Made by a program: the position numbers and the translations under genes
Source: Bacteroidota bacterium
GTDB taxonomy: Bacteria; Bacteroidota; Bacteroidia; Chitinophagales; LD1
Length of the DNA stretch: 12,204 nt
Reading direction: 5' to 3'
Assembly: GCA_947457525.1 (NCBI GenBank)
Contig: CANGXE010000021.1
Coordinates: 1-12,204, forward strand
Shown here: one piece after another, positions 1 to 8,443 of the stretch
How positions within the stretch are numbered: the stretch's first letter is position 1
Layout of the letters: every line of letters begins with the position of its first letter
The notes under the pieces: generated by a model
Told to the model about the DNA's origin: nothing
Databases searched by the model: none
Seen by the model: the letters and a program-made list of their open reading frames with translations, nothing else

Positions 1-1272
1 AGCCCACATTTCTCCGTTTCGATAAATACTTGTACTTAAGTCAATCGGATATTTTTTACTTGAATTGACAATCCTTCCGTTCCAAAACTCATTGTGTCCA
101 TCCCAACTGTACACCCAGTCTGATTTGTAGGAACTGGTTGACTTCGAATAAGAAGCCGCTATATAATCACCAAAAGCCTCATCCAAAGATCTGCGTTCGT
201 TCCCAACATTGCTGCCGGGTGCCGTTTCGTCAGAAAGAAAATGGCCATACTCGTGTGTAACCACATCGGCATCTTCTGCATCATCCACTCCGCCCGTGCC
301 GAAGTATAAACGTTTAGGTAAATTATTTGGTGTAAAATATGAGTTATCGCCCACTCCATCTGCATGTGTATCTGCCCACACCGTTCCGTCCGCTAAATTA
401 AACCCTAAAGATTTTACGTGTTGCTGATAATTTTGCAGGTGATAAAATGCGTTCACATCTTCAAATCCGGTTTCCGAGCGGTTGTAAAAAAACTGGGGCG
501 TTGTGCTTACTACCGGTAGGGTAACTGAGGCGTCAAAATCTACAATTTTAATGTGCTGATTTTCCAAATTAAATGTGGTGCCATCAAAATTGGTTTTAAA
601 ATTGACAGTTTGCAACTGTGCTTCAAGGTCTGCATTGTTGCTGTTATTATTGTCTTTGAAGTTTCCTTGGTAAGTAGTTTGTGCAGTAGTAATAGGATCA
701 GGTCTGAAAATTTTACCTGCCACCGTACTATCCGGAACAGCTTTGTAAGTGCGCAAAGTTCGTTTATAGAGTATATCACCGTCTCTAGAAGTTACCACTT
801 CTTCGTCATGTTCATTTACATTAATAAAACACCATTCCGGTGCTGAAGTAACGTAGTTGAAAAAAATAACTTCTTCATTACTTGATGTAGGTGATAACTG
901 CCAATCTTTAGTCAAAAATGAATTGTCAATAACAGCACGGAGTGTTTGATTTCTATCAACAGTAGCTTTAATTTCACTTTGATAAATTTTGTGACCACGA
1001 TAAGTTTGTGAAAAGGAATAGTGAAAACCACCCGGACTTTCTTGTACATAATTGAGCGATAAACCAACGTTGTTGTCATTCAGATTAGTAATTATAGAAT
1101 TAAGAGAGCGGCTGATGGTTTCATCGCTAATTTTTCCGTTAATTTTAATCTTTGGTAAGTGAAATGTTGCGTTTGGCTTATAGTCTAAAAAAATAAAATC
1201 ACTATCCGTTTTTTGTCCAACAACTAGGTTGAAAAGGATTATGAAAGATAAAAGTCCAAGCCATTTATTCAT
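1..1272 (-). CDS. Secreted gluzincin zinc metalloprotease (M4/M36-like), N-terminal 424 codons; C-terminus beyond the window
   Basis: The reading frame is open from the ATG at 1272 to the window edge, so the 3' end is missing. Residues 1-20 form a signal peptide (MNKWL, a hydrophobic run, then VVGQ), so the protein is exported. Residues about 81-117 (GGFHYSFSQTYRGHKIY, then SEIKATVD) resemble the FTP propeptide of thermolysin and fungalysin precursors. The catalytic site is HEYGH at 340-344, with two zinc-ligand histidines and the general base E341. The third ligand is probably E365 in DEAFGD, 21 residues further on, as in gluzincins, with D369 in the usual following position. By family knowledge it is made as a zymogen, unfolds its inhibitory propeptide after export, and digests extracellular protein. 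The start lies 31 bases after the transporter stop, so it may be read from the same transcript. A C-terminal sorting domain for type IX secretion would be expected but cannot be seen. The choice between M4 and M36 is uncertain. Confidence 0.85.
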   Translation of the reverse strand, partial: MNKWLGLLSFIILFNLVVGQKTDSDFIFLDYKPNATFHLPKIKINGKISDETISRSLNSIITNLNDNNVGLSLNYVQESPGGFHYSFSQTYRGHKIYQSEIKATVDRNQTLRAVIDNSFLTKDWQLSPTSSNEEVIFFNYVTSAPEWCFINVNEHDEEVVTSRDGDILYKRTLRTYKAVPDSTVAGKIFRPDPITTAQTTYQGNFKDNNNSNNADLEAQLQTVNFKTNFDGTTFNLENQHIKIVDFDASVTLPVVSTTPQFFYNRSETGFEDVNAFYHLQNYQQHVKSLGFNLADGTVWADTHADGVGDNSYFTPNNLPKRLYFGTGGVDDAEDADVVTHEYGHFLSDETAPGSNVGNERRSLDEAFGDYIAASYSKSTSSYKSDWVYSWDGHNEFWNGRIVNSSKKYPIDLSTSIYRNGEMWA

Positions 1273-1303
1273 ACTATAAAGATAAACAATTGATTTTTCA
1301 ATC

Positions 1304-2188
1304 TTAATTACCGGAAAGAATAATTAACACAATTGCTCCTGCTGCGAATACAAGACCTGTGAAGTTAACTTTGGAAATTTTTTCATTTAAGAATAAAATT
1401 CCAATGATGGTGGTAAGTGCAACAGTTCCTAAGTTGCTCACAGGAAACACTACTGAGCTTCCCCAACTTATGGCTGATAGTGCTTTTAAAATGAATAAAA
1501 ATGAAAAGTAGTTCGCAATTCCAAGCAATGTTCCACCAATAATAATTTTACTCGTCAGTTTAGTTTTCCCGGTAAGGATTTGCGCCATCAGAAGGATGAA
1601 GCCAATTAGAGCAGCCGCCACAAAAAGAAAAAAAGAAAACTCTTCCATTCCGCTATTAGCCAAATAAGTCTTGTTAGCAAATTGTGTTAAGCTATCACAC
1701 GCCCCACTGCCAATAAACACTAGCATCGGTAAGATGGCAAATGAAGATTTCGAACTATTTAATTCCTTTCCATTAGATTTAATTGAGGATAAGATAACAG
1801 CAATGAAGGCCAACACAATGCCTAATAGTTTTAGTGCGTTGTAACTTTCTCCATAAACTAAAAACGCCAACATTACCGGAAAAACTAGCCCGAGTTTCAT
1901 GGCCACAGATGCTGTTGAAACGCCATATTGAACTGTAGTCTTGCTTGTTAAATTAAAAATCAATATGAATAGAGAACCCAAGCCTAGCGCAAATGGTACC
2001 CAATCATTACTCAAAATACTGCCATCATAAATGCTTGACTTATCGGGTAAAAAAACAAAGGCTGTAGCGGTGGCCGCTAAGTAGTTGAAAACGATAGCCG
2101 GAAAAACAGGGATATTATTTCGGTCAAATAACTTGAAAGAAACAACCAAAAGCGATGAGCAAACAATAGAGAGTATAAGATAAATCAT
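1304..2188 (-). CDS. DMT-superfamily (EamA-type) inner-membrane transporter, possibly a flavin transporter
   Basis: This 294-residue protein is almost entirely hydrophobic segments, consistent with the ten-helix, two-repeat EamA fold (usual length about 290-300). It begins with a membrane segment (MIYLILSIVCSSLLVVSF). Charged loops separate two halves near residues 130-150 (SSIKSNGKELNSSKSS), and a final helix ends in VLIILSGN. The family moves small metabolites across the inner membrane, usually by exchange or proton coupling, and substrates cannot be read from sequence. The ATG overlaps the ribD stop in an ATGA, so the two are probably translationally coupled. RibN, an established riboflavin importer, is a DMT/EamA protein, so a flavin or flavin-precursor substrate is a reasonable inference, not a demonstrated one. 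An amino-acid or drug exporter is equally compatible with the fold. The family call is firm and the substrate is unknown. Confidence 0.88.
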   Translation of the reverse strand: MIYLILSIVCSSLLVVSFKLFDRNNIPVFPAIVFNYLAATATAFVFLPDKSSIYDGSILSNDWVPFALGLGSLFILIFNLTSKTTVQYGVSTASVAMKLGLVFPVMLAFLVYGESYNALKLLGIVLAFIAVILSSIKSNGKELNSSKSSFAILPMLVFIGSGACDSLTQFANKTYLANSGMEEFSFFLFVAAALIGFILLMAQILTGKTKLTSKIIIGGTLLGIANYFSFLFILKALSAISWGSSVVFPVSNLGTVALTTIIGILFLNEKISKVNFTGLVFAAGAIVLIILSGN

Positions 2189-3219
2189 AAATCGAAATTG
2201 AAGTAGATGTTAAGTATATCCTTACCAATATTTTCTTTTTTAAGTTCAGAGCATAGTAAACTCGGTGAAGGTATTCCTTTATTTAGTGTTAAGGGGGCGG
2301 TAAATACTCTTGCTTCATCCCAAATATTTTGTTGGATAAAATGATTGATGGTGAAAGCACCGCCTTCTATAATAACTGAACTGATATTTAACTCCATTAA
2401 TTTTCCGAGCATTTGCTCTATTACATTTTGATTAAAATCAATGGCGATGTAAGTTAAGTTGTTGCTAGTTTTTGTAATTGATTGATTGAATATAATTGTT
2501 GGTGCCTGCTGGTCTTTTATTGCTAATTTATCAATTAGCACATTCTCTTTATCTATAACTATTCGTGTTGGATTATTCCCTTCATACAATCTTGCCGTTA
2601 ACTGTGGGTTGTCAATCAGAGCTGTATGAGTTCCAACTAGAATTCCTCGCTCTTCAGTGCGCCATTGGTGCGTTAATCTTTTTGCTTTTTCACCGGTCAG
2701 CCAAAGTTGTTGGCCGCCAATAGGAGCGAAGAAGTTATCGCTGCTTTTTGCCCATTTTAAAATAACGTAAGGACGTTTTTTCTCATGGAAAGTAAAAAAA
2801 CGTCTATTCAAAAATCGCCCTTCTTTTTCCAATACTTTTTCAAGCACTTCAATTCCAGCTTCACGTAATTGAGCAATTCCTTTTCCGGCTACCAATGGAT
2901 TAGGATCGAAGTTAGCAATGACTACCTGCTTAATTTTATATTGTATAATCAAGTTAGCGCAAGGTGGTGTTTTTCCAAAATGCGCGCAAGGTTCAAGATT
3001 GACATAGAGAGTTGCTTCTTGCAAAACACTTTTGTCGGTTACACTATTTATTGCATTCACTTCTGCATGAGCTTCGCCAAATTGTTGGTGAAAACCTTCT
3101 CCAATAATATTATCGTTGTGAACTATCACACAACCCACCATAGGGTTGGGAGCAACACGACCAATTCCTTTTTCTGCCAACGCAAAGCAGCGCTTCATAA
3201 AAGCGAAGTGCGCATCCAT
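2185..3219 (-). CDS. ribD: Bifunctional riboflavin biosynthesis deaminase/reductase RibD
   Basis: RibD carries out two consecutive cytosolic steps of riboflavin synthesis: deamination of diaminohydroxyphosphoribosylaminopyrimidine, then NADPH-dependent reduction of the ribosyl side chain. Numbered from the ATG at 3219 (344 residues), the N-terminal deaminase has the PNPMVGCVIV strand, the zinc ligand and catalytic glutamate in HAEVNA (H51, E53), and the other two ligands in PCAHFGKTPPC (C78, C87). The reductase domain starts near 149 (RPYVILKWAKSSD) and contains LTGEKAKRL, ILVGTHTALIDNPQLT and the late VIIEGGA motif. Both halves look intact. A TTG at 3225 would add two residues, but the ATG gives the usual family N-terminus (MDAHFAFMKRCFALA) and lies two bases after the SDR stop. 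The 3' end overlaps the transporter ATG. There is no room for an FMN riboswitch directly upstream, so expression depends on the upstream operon promoter. Confidence 0.95.
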   Translation of the reverse strand: MDAHFAFMKRCFALAEKGIGRVAPNPMVGCVIVHNDNIIGEGFHQQFGEAHAEVNAINSVTDKSVLQEATLYVNLEPCAHFGKTPPCANLIIQYKIKQVVIANFDPNPLVAGKGIAQLREAGIEVLEKVLEKEGRFLNRRFFTFHEKKRPYVILKWAKSSDNFFAPIGGQQLWLTGEKAKRLTHQWRTEERGILVGTHTALIDNPQLTARLYEGNNPTRIVIDKENVLIDKLAIKDQQAPTIIFNQSITKTSNNLTYIAIDFNQNVIEQMLGKLMELNISSVIIEGGAFTINHFIQQNIWDEARVFTAPLTLNKGIPSPSLLCSELKKENIGKDILNIYFNFDL

Positions 3220-3221
3220 GC

Positions 3222-4070
3222 TCAAAAACTTTGGTCTATTGCTTTTTGCACCCAGTCTTTCTTAGCAAATTGTTTAGCTTTAAGCGAAAGGAAGAAATTA
3301 GGGAAAAATCTTTTGACATGAAAAACCAATCTGGCTTGGTAAGGATGTAAGATGTAGAACTGCTTTTTGCCCGCTTGCGTCAATATATAGTCAGCAATTT
3401 CGTCAGGAGAGTATTTCGCCTTTTGAATGATTTTTTGTCCGATAGCCGCAGCATCTTTATCTCCTTTATTGAATTGCATGATGTTACTTCGGAAAAATGT
3501 AGGACAAACTACGCTAGTAGCTACATTGAATGGATGTAACTCTGCATAGATGCTTTCCATTAATGATATTACTGCTGCTTTAGTGACGTTATACATACTC
3601 ATGTTGGGCATGTTTGCTATCCCAGCAGCGCTCGCAATAGAAATGATATGACCACTTTTTTGCGCTTTCATGTATGGCACAGCAAAGTGCGAACCATAAA
3701 CGGCTGCCATTTGATTGATACCGGTTATCCAATCCCAATGTGGCAAGTCATATTCACCAAACAATCCACCATCGCCCACTCCGGCATTATTGATCAATAA
3801 ATCAATGCCACCGACTAAAGCAATATATCGCTCGAAAGCAGTTTTGTAATCTTCGCGTTTGGCCACGTCAAACACAAATGTATGTGCTTTACCTCCCGCT
3901 TTTTCAATCAATGATTTACTCTCCATCAAGCCTTCTTCCTTGATGTCGGTGATGCCAATGGTCCAACCATCTCCGGCAAGTTTCAAAGCTAAGGCTCTGC
4001 CTAATCCACCACCGCCTCCGGTGATAAATGCACGTTTACTTGGATGTTGTGTTGTGATTTTGTAGCTCAT
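3222..4070 (-). CDS. SDR-family NAD(P)-dependent oxidoreductase
   Basis: This is a 282-residue classical short-chain dehydrogenase/reductase. The Rossmann cofactor motif is ITGGGGGLG (T17, G18, G22, G24), followed by the NNAG motif at 94-97. The catalytic tetrad is N119, S147, Y160 and K164, the last two in YNVTK. D42 at the end of the second strand (GITDI) hints at NAD(H) over NADP(H), by family rule. The C-terminal 60 residues are basic and aromatic (YQARLVFHVKRFFPNFF) and may contact the membrane or a hydrophobic substrate, but this is speculative. The family reduces or oxidises alcohols and ketones and the substrate is not predictable here. The gene is preceded by a 56-base gap after the glycosyltransferase, the largest gap inside the minus-strand run apart from gene ends, so a secondary promoter could sit there. 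Its stop is two bases before the ribD ATG, so the two are probably co-translated. Confidence 0.9.
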   Translation of the reverse strand: MSYKITTQHPSKRAFITGGGGGLGRALALKLAGDGWTIGITDIKEEGLMESKSLIEKAGGKAHTFVFDVAKREDYKTAFERYIALVGGIDLLINNAGVGDGGLFGEYDLPHWDWITGINQMAAVYGSHFAVPYMKAQKSGHIISIASAAGIANMPNMSMYNVTKAAVISLMESIYAELHPFNVATSVVCPTFFRSNIMQFNKGDKDAAAIGQKIIQKAKYSPDEIADYILTQAGKKQFYILHPYQARLVFHVKRFFPNFFLSLKAKQFAKKDWVQKAIDQSF

Positions 4071-4126
4071 AGGGTTGGTGTTATGTGTTTAACAATGTTA
4101 CTGTTTTTCTGATAATTTTTAAGCAA

Positions 4127-4840
4127 TTATTTCTCTATGATACTTCTCCAGAGCACACGTATGAAATTTATACTTTCGTGAATTAAAGTTTTTGTACTCA
4201 TGCTGGAGAGTAGAACTTGGTCGCGAAGAATTACTTCTACAGTTTTTATTTTTAGTTTTTCACGTGCTGCTAAGTAGATAAACTCCAAGTCGAATAAATA
4301 GCGGTCTATGCTTGTTTTAAGGAATATAGGTTTGCCGTTTTGATTAAACCCTTTAAGGCCGCATTGCGTATCATCTGACGGAATTCGCAATAGTAATTGA
4401 ATGAAAAAACGTAATGTTTTTGAAATATAAACTCGCGCTTTAGGCAAATGAGTGTAGTATTCTTCGCCACGAATGCCAATTGCCACATCATTTTTATCGA
4501 TAGCTAATGAGCGATAAATAGCCATAAAGCTAGCATGTTTGTAAGGAAAATCTATATCAGTGTAAATGACTAACTCGCCTTTTGTTTGTTTCACCCCTTG
4601 ACGCAAGGCAAAACCCTTACCACGATTGGTGTCATAGCTTATCATTTGAATATTGTTTGCGCTGAATGAAGCCGCGAAATTTTTTGGACTGTTTTTAATG
4701 CTACCATCGTTCACTAATAGTAATTCAATATCATTTATCTCTGTTTTGATATTGGTGTAGGCACTTATTACGTTTTCTAGCCATTCATCGGTAGGATTAT
4801 AGCAAGGTAAAACGATACTAAGATGAACACGCTCTTCCAA
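4127..4840 (-). CDS. Family 2 glycosyltransferase, TTG start
   Basis: This 237-residue GT-A fold glycosyltransferase transfers a sugar from a nucleotide-sugar donor, probably to a lipid carrier or cell-surface acceptor. The nucleotide-binding opening is LSIVLPCYN (7-15), followed by LLVNDGS (41-47), NRGKGFALRQG (72-82) and the metal-binding DxD in YTDIDFPY (D95, D97). DTQCGLKGF at 157-165 and RYLFDLEF further on match the subgroup that includes polyprenyl/dolichyl-phosphate sugar synthases such as ALG5. No clear C-terminal transmembrane pair is present, so it is probably cytosolic or peripheral. No in-frame ATG or GTG precedes the conserved start of the domain. The TTG at 4840 gives exactly the expected N-terminus, and only three codons separate it from the smc stop in the same frame. 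It is probably translated from the smc transcript. Donor and acceptor are unknown. Confidence 0.87.
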   Translation of the reverse strand: MEERVHLSIVLPCYNPTDEWLENVISAYTNIKTEINDIELLLVNDGSIKNSPKNFAASFSANNIQMISYDTNRGKGFALRQGVKQTKGELVIYTDIDFPYKHASFMAIYRSLAIDKNDVAIGIRGEEYYTHLPKARVYISKTLRFFIQLLLRIPSDDTQCGLKGFNQNGKPIFLKTSIDRYLFDLEFIYLAAREKLKIKTVEVILRDQVLLSSMSTKTLIHESINFIRVLWRSIIEK

Positions 4841-4849
4841 AAGATGGGT

Positions 4850-7800
4850 TTAGTTTAAGCTGCTAAAGTTTACGGGCACTACGCGGCTCACACCTTGCTC
4901 TGCCATCGTCACTCCATAAATCGCATTGACACTTGACATGGTCATCTTGTTGTGCGTAACAATAATAAACTGTGAGTCTTTAGAAAACTCGCTGATGATT
5001 TTATTGAATTTCGCAATGTTGTTATCATCAAGCGGAGCATCTACCTCGTCAAAAATACAGAATGGAGCCGGTTTCAATAAGTAAAGAGAGAACAGCAAAG
5101 CCGTAGCAGTTAATGTCTTTTCTCCCCCCGAAAGTTGGTCTATAACTGTAGGACGTTTCCCTTTAGGTTTAGCCACAATTTCAATTTTACTTTCTAACGG
5201 ATCGTCAGGGTTCACCAAATACAAATCGCATTGATCATCTTCACTAAACAAAGTATGGAACACTTTGATAAAACTCTCTCTCACTTTGTTGAACGCATCG
5301 CTAAACTGTGTTTTGGCGCTATCTTCAATCTCTTTGATAGTTTCCATCAAAGTAGTCTTCGCTTCTTCTAGGTCTTTGCGTTGGTCAATGATAAAATCAT
5401 AACGCTTTTTCATTTCCTCAAAGGCCTCAAGCGCCATCGGATTTATTTCCCCAAAATTTTCTACCCGTTTCTTAATTTTCTCTACCTCGGCACGTACTTC
5501 TTCAATCGGCTGCACCATTTCAAACTCTTCGTTCAACACTTCGTTGATGTCTACATTAAACTCAACGCTCAACCTTTCTTTCAACGAAGTTAAAGACAAG
5601 CGCAGCTCGCTAAATTTTTCATTCACCGCATTGAGTGAATTGGATACGGCATCTCGTGTACGAGCCATTTCGCGCACTTTGCCATCGAGTTCATTGATTA
5701 GTGCGCGGCTGTCGTAATATGTTTTTTCAGCTTCAGCCACCTCTTGTTGAAAACTCTCTTTGTCGGCATAGCTCCCCAACAATACTGCTTCCAAACTTTT
5801 TAGTTTAGTCTGATTTTCTTCGGCTTCCATTTGACTTTCTAAAATCACATCGTTGTTTCTTGTCAACTGTGTGCTTAGTGTGTCCACTTGCGATTTTTTA
5901 AAGCCTAATTCTTGCAAAAGAGAATTTACACGGTTTTGCTGTTGGTGAAACTCAATGTTCTTTTGGTTGTAGCGCGAAGAGGCTTCACTCAACTTATTAG
6001 TAAGTTCAATAAACTCTTTATCAGTTTTTTCCAAAACAGATTTTGCAGCGGTTTGTGTTTCGCGAATGGCTGTTAAGTCGGTGTTGATTTGCTCCACCTC
6101 TGTTTTTAAACTTTCTAGTCTTCCGCTAATATCTTTGCTCTTTGCGTCCGCACTTTCCAGAAATTTCACCAAACTTTGAATACTGGCGTGTGCACCTGAA
6201 ACTTTTGAACCGAGTTGATTGGTGGAAAGACGTTGTGCATCAATTTCACGGTTGAGTGAAGAAGCTTTGAGTTGATTGATTTTTACTTGCGCATTGGCTA
6301 CTTGTTGGTGAAGTTTATAAGTGGTCACCTCCAAGGCTTTTATCTCTTCTTGTAGTTTTTCTAGATTCTTAGCGCGACCGATTTTTTTGCCTTCAAACAA
6401 GCCAACAGCACCACCGCTCAATGAGAAGTCTTTGCGAATGTAGCGTCCACTTTTAGAAAGCAACACAACTTTCTGACCATGTGTGTCAAAACGGTTCGCA
6501 TCAAAATTGCCACCATCGTCTACCATGAAAACATTTTCGAGCAAGTAAGCGCCCAACTTTTTGTAAGTAGCGTCCATTTCTACGAGGTCGCTTACCGGAA
6601 TTACATCCTCTAATTTAATTGAGGTGCGGGATTCGTATTTTTCAAACTCATCAAGAATAAAAAAGTTAGCACGGCCCATCGTAGCATCGTTCAATAAGTT
6701 GACCGCCATCACCGCTTCTTGAATATTGCGGACTACATAATAGTTTAAATACGGCTCTAAGTAATTTTCTATCGAAACTCGGTATTCCTCTGCACAATAA
6801 ATAATGTCAGAGAGGAGAGGAGCTTCTTGACTCCACTTGGCGTTCTTTTTCAAAAACTTGATACTCTCCGGAAAGCCTTCTAAGTTTTCGAGCATACTTT
6901 TTGTTAAGTCATACTCGTTTTTCTTAGCATCAAGCGTTCTAGTTTCTTGAGTTAGCTCTAAGCGTGTTTTTTCAATAGAAGTTTCTAAATCTGTAATTTC
7001 TTTCTTTTTACTTTCTTCTTCAGCAATCAATTGGTTGAGCATATGTTCGGCAGCTTCTTTGTCTGTTTTGATTTGCTCAAAGTTTTGTTGCAATTGCTCC
7101 AACTCATTGCGCTTGATTTTTACATCGTCTTCGCTTTGGTTTAAGTCGCGTTGCAACGCTTCATTAGCGCCACGGTTCACGGCTAACTTTTTCTCCAGCT
7201 CAAAAATCTGACGCTCTTTTTCGGTAAATGATTTTTGCTCGTTGGATAAAGTGTCTTTCAACAATCCGTGCTGTGAGCGAATGGTATTCAATTCTGCCTC
7301 TAAAACAGCTAACTCTTGTTTTCGGCTTTCCAATATTTCACCTTCAGTAGCTTGGTCGATTGAAAGCTTATCAATAGAGAGTTTTAGTTTTTCAACTTGG
7401 TCGTTGGCATCAATAATTTGTTTTTCGGCTAAGTCCTTTTTGTCTTGCGCATATTTGATTTGCTGATTGAGCAAATTGCGCTCGTTTTCTTTTTCACCCA
7501 CACCGGCCACTAAGGCATTCAATTTTTTCTGAATGTCAAATAGTGTTTTCTCTTTTTCTACGTTGTCGAGTTTCTCTTTTTCGAGGTTAGCTTCTGCAGA
7601 AGTGATGGCCGTTTCTATTTCTAGTTTCTTGTCTTCTTCAACCAGTTTGCGTTCTTCGAGTGACTTGTAATCCTCTTTATAAGTCTGCAAGTTGTATTTA
7701 GCTAAAAGCAAACTGAGTTGCTTATATTCTTCTTTCAACTCGTAGTAACGTTTCGTTTTTTTGGCTTGCGCTTCGAGGGTTTTAAGATTGTTTTCTATTT

Positions 7801-8389
7801 CAAACAACAAATCTTTTACACGCTCCAAGTCAGCATCCGTGTTTTTGAGTTTGTCAATGGTTTCTTTCTTGCGTTTTTTATACTTAGACACTCCGGCTGC
7901 TTGCTCGAACAATTTTCTGCGCGAGTTGTCGCGGTCGTTCAGGATTTCGTCCATCATGCCGAGTTCTATAATGGAGTAGCTGTCGCTGCTTACGCCCGTA
8001 TCCATAAACAATGTGTTTATGTCTTTCAATCGGCAGCTCACACCATTGAGCAAATATTCACTCTCTCCATCGCGGAAAAGCCTGCGCGTGATGGTGATGG
8101 TTTTGTAATCAGAAGACAATACGTTTTTGGTGTTCTCGAAAGTTAAGCTCACTTCGGCCATCCCTGCGGGCTTACGACTTTTGGTGCCGTTAAAAATCAA
8201 GTTCTCCATTTTTTCTAAACGGAGCTGTGATGTTTTCTGCTCACCAAGCACCCAACGTATACTATCTACCACGTTCGATTTACCACAACCGTTTGGCCCC
8301 ACAATACCCGTAATGTTATTGTTAAAGTGAATGGTCGTTTTTTCGGCAAAACTTTTAAATCCTTTTATTTCCAGCGTGGTCAACTGCAT
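4850..8389 (-). CDS. smc: Chromosome segregation ATPase SMC
   Basis: This is the full-length bacterial SMC subunit (1179 residues; the family norm is about 1150-1200). It compacts chromosomal DNA and helps segregate sister origins by ATP-driven loop extrusion, with ScpA and ScpB as usual partners (neither is in this window). The N-terminal head has Walker A GPNGCGKS (31-38). Coiled coil fills about 165-500 and 690-1000, with the hinge between at about 505-665, including YLNYYVVRNIQEAVMAV and the glycine-rich LSGGA (657-661). The C-terminal head has the ABC signature LSGGEK from 1086, Walker B CIFDE with D1114 and catalytic E1115, the D-loop PLDD, and the H-loop histidine at 1146 (VTHNK). Every catalytic motif is present, so the gene should be functional. 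MQLTTLEIKGFKSF is the canonical SMC start, which fixes the ATG at 8389. It is first in the minus-strand run and diverges from rocD. Confidence 0.98.
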   Translation of the reverse strand: MQLTTLEIKGFKSFAEKTTIHFNNNITGIVGPNGCGKSNVVDSIRWVLGEQKTSQLRLEKMENLIFNGTKSRKPAGMAEVSLTFENTKNVLSSDYKTITITRRLFRDGESEYLLNGVSCRLKDINTLFMDTGVSSDSYSIIELGMMDEILNDRDNSRRKLFEQAAGVSKYKKRKKETIDKLKNTDADLERVKDLLFEIENNLKTLEAQAKKTKRYYELKEEYKQLSLLLAKYNLQTYKEDYKSLEERKLVEEDKKLEIETAITSAEANLEKEKLDNVEKEKTLFDIQKKLNALVAGVGEKENERNLLNQQIKYAQDKKDLAEKQIIDANDQVEKLKLSIDKLSIDQATEGEILESRKQELAVLEAELNTIRSQHGLLKDTLSNEQKSFTEKERQIFELEKKLAVNRGANEALQRDLNQSEDDVKIKRNELEQLQQNFEQIKTDKEAAEHMLNQLIAEEESKKKEITDLETSIEKTRLELTQETRTLDAKKNEYDLTKSMLENLEGFPESIKFLKKNAKWSQEAPLLSDIIYCAEEYRVSIENYLEPYLNYYVVRNIQEAVMAVNLLNDATMGRANFFILDEFEKYESRTSIKLEDVIPVSDLVEMDATYKKLGAYLLENVFMVDDGGNFDANRFDTHGQKVVLLSKSGRYIRKDFSLSGGAVGLFEGKKIGRAKNLEKLQEEIKALEVTTYKLHQQVANAQVKINQLKASSLNREIDAQRLSTNQLGSKVSGAHASIQSLVKFLESADAKSKDISGRLESLKTEVEQINTDLTAIRETQTAAKSVLEKTDKEFIELTNKLSEASSRYNQKNIEFHQQQNRVNSLLQELGFKKSQVDTLSTQLTRNNDVILESQMEAEENQTKLKSLEAVLLGSYADKESFQQEVAEAEKTYYDSRALINELDGKVREMARTRDAVSNSLNAVNEKFSELRLSLTSLKERLSVEFNVDINEVLNEEFEMVQPIEEVRAEVEKIKKRVENFGEINPMALEAFEEMKKRYDFIIDQRKDLEEAKTTLMETIKEIEDSAKTQFSDAFNKVRESFIKVFHTLFSEDDQCDLYLVNPDDPLESKIEIVAKPKGKRPTVIDQLSGGEKTLTATALLFSLYLLKPAPFCIFDEVDAPLDDNNIAKFNKIISEFSKDSQFIIVTHNKMTMSSVNAIYGVTMAEQGVSRVVPVNFSSLN

Positions 8390-8443
8390 AGCCTACATTT
8401 TTACTTTATGATTTCCCTTTGATTAGCAATGAAAAAGGGGAGA

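Noticed and set aside
553..846. Plus-strand open frame of 97 codons opposite the metalloprotease
   Set aside because: The minus-strand frame is continuous through this stretch with a coherent propeptide and protease; this is a shadow.
1273..1303. Hairpin ATTGA-AAAA-TCAAT as a terminator between the transporter and the protease gene
   Set aside because: The five-base AT-only stem has no solid T-run after it on the minus strand; it is too weak to be called.
3217..3225. TTG at 3225 as the ribD start
   Set aside because: The ATG at 3219 gives the family-typical N-terminus and needs no non-standard start; TTG would add only two residues.
3220..3300. FMN riboswitch for ribD
   Set aside because: The sequence directly upstream of ribD is SDR coding sequence, with only two bases between the genes, and no conserved FMN aptamer is seen upstream of the SDR either.
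2869..3321. Plus-strand open frame of 150 codons opposite ribD and the SDR gene
   Set aside because: It is antisense to the RibD zinc-binding motifs and the SDR C-terminus; its translation has no recognisable domain.
6407..6421. LSGGA in the middle of SMC as a second ABC signature
   Set aside because: It is at residues 657-661, inside the hinge, where glycine-rich residues are normal; the true signature LSGGEK is near residue 1086.
7718..8146. Plus-strand open frame of 142 codons opposite smc
   Set aside because: It lies wholly antisense to the conserved N-terminal head and first coiled coil of SMC, has low-complexity F/V-rich translation and matches no family I know.
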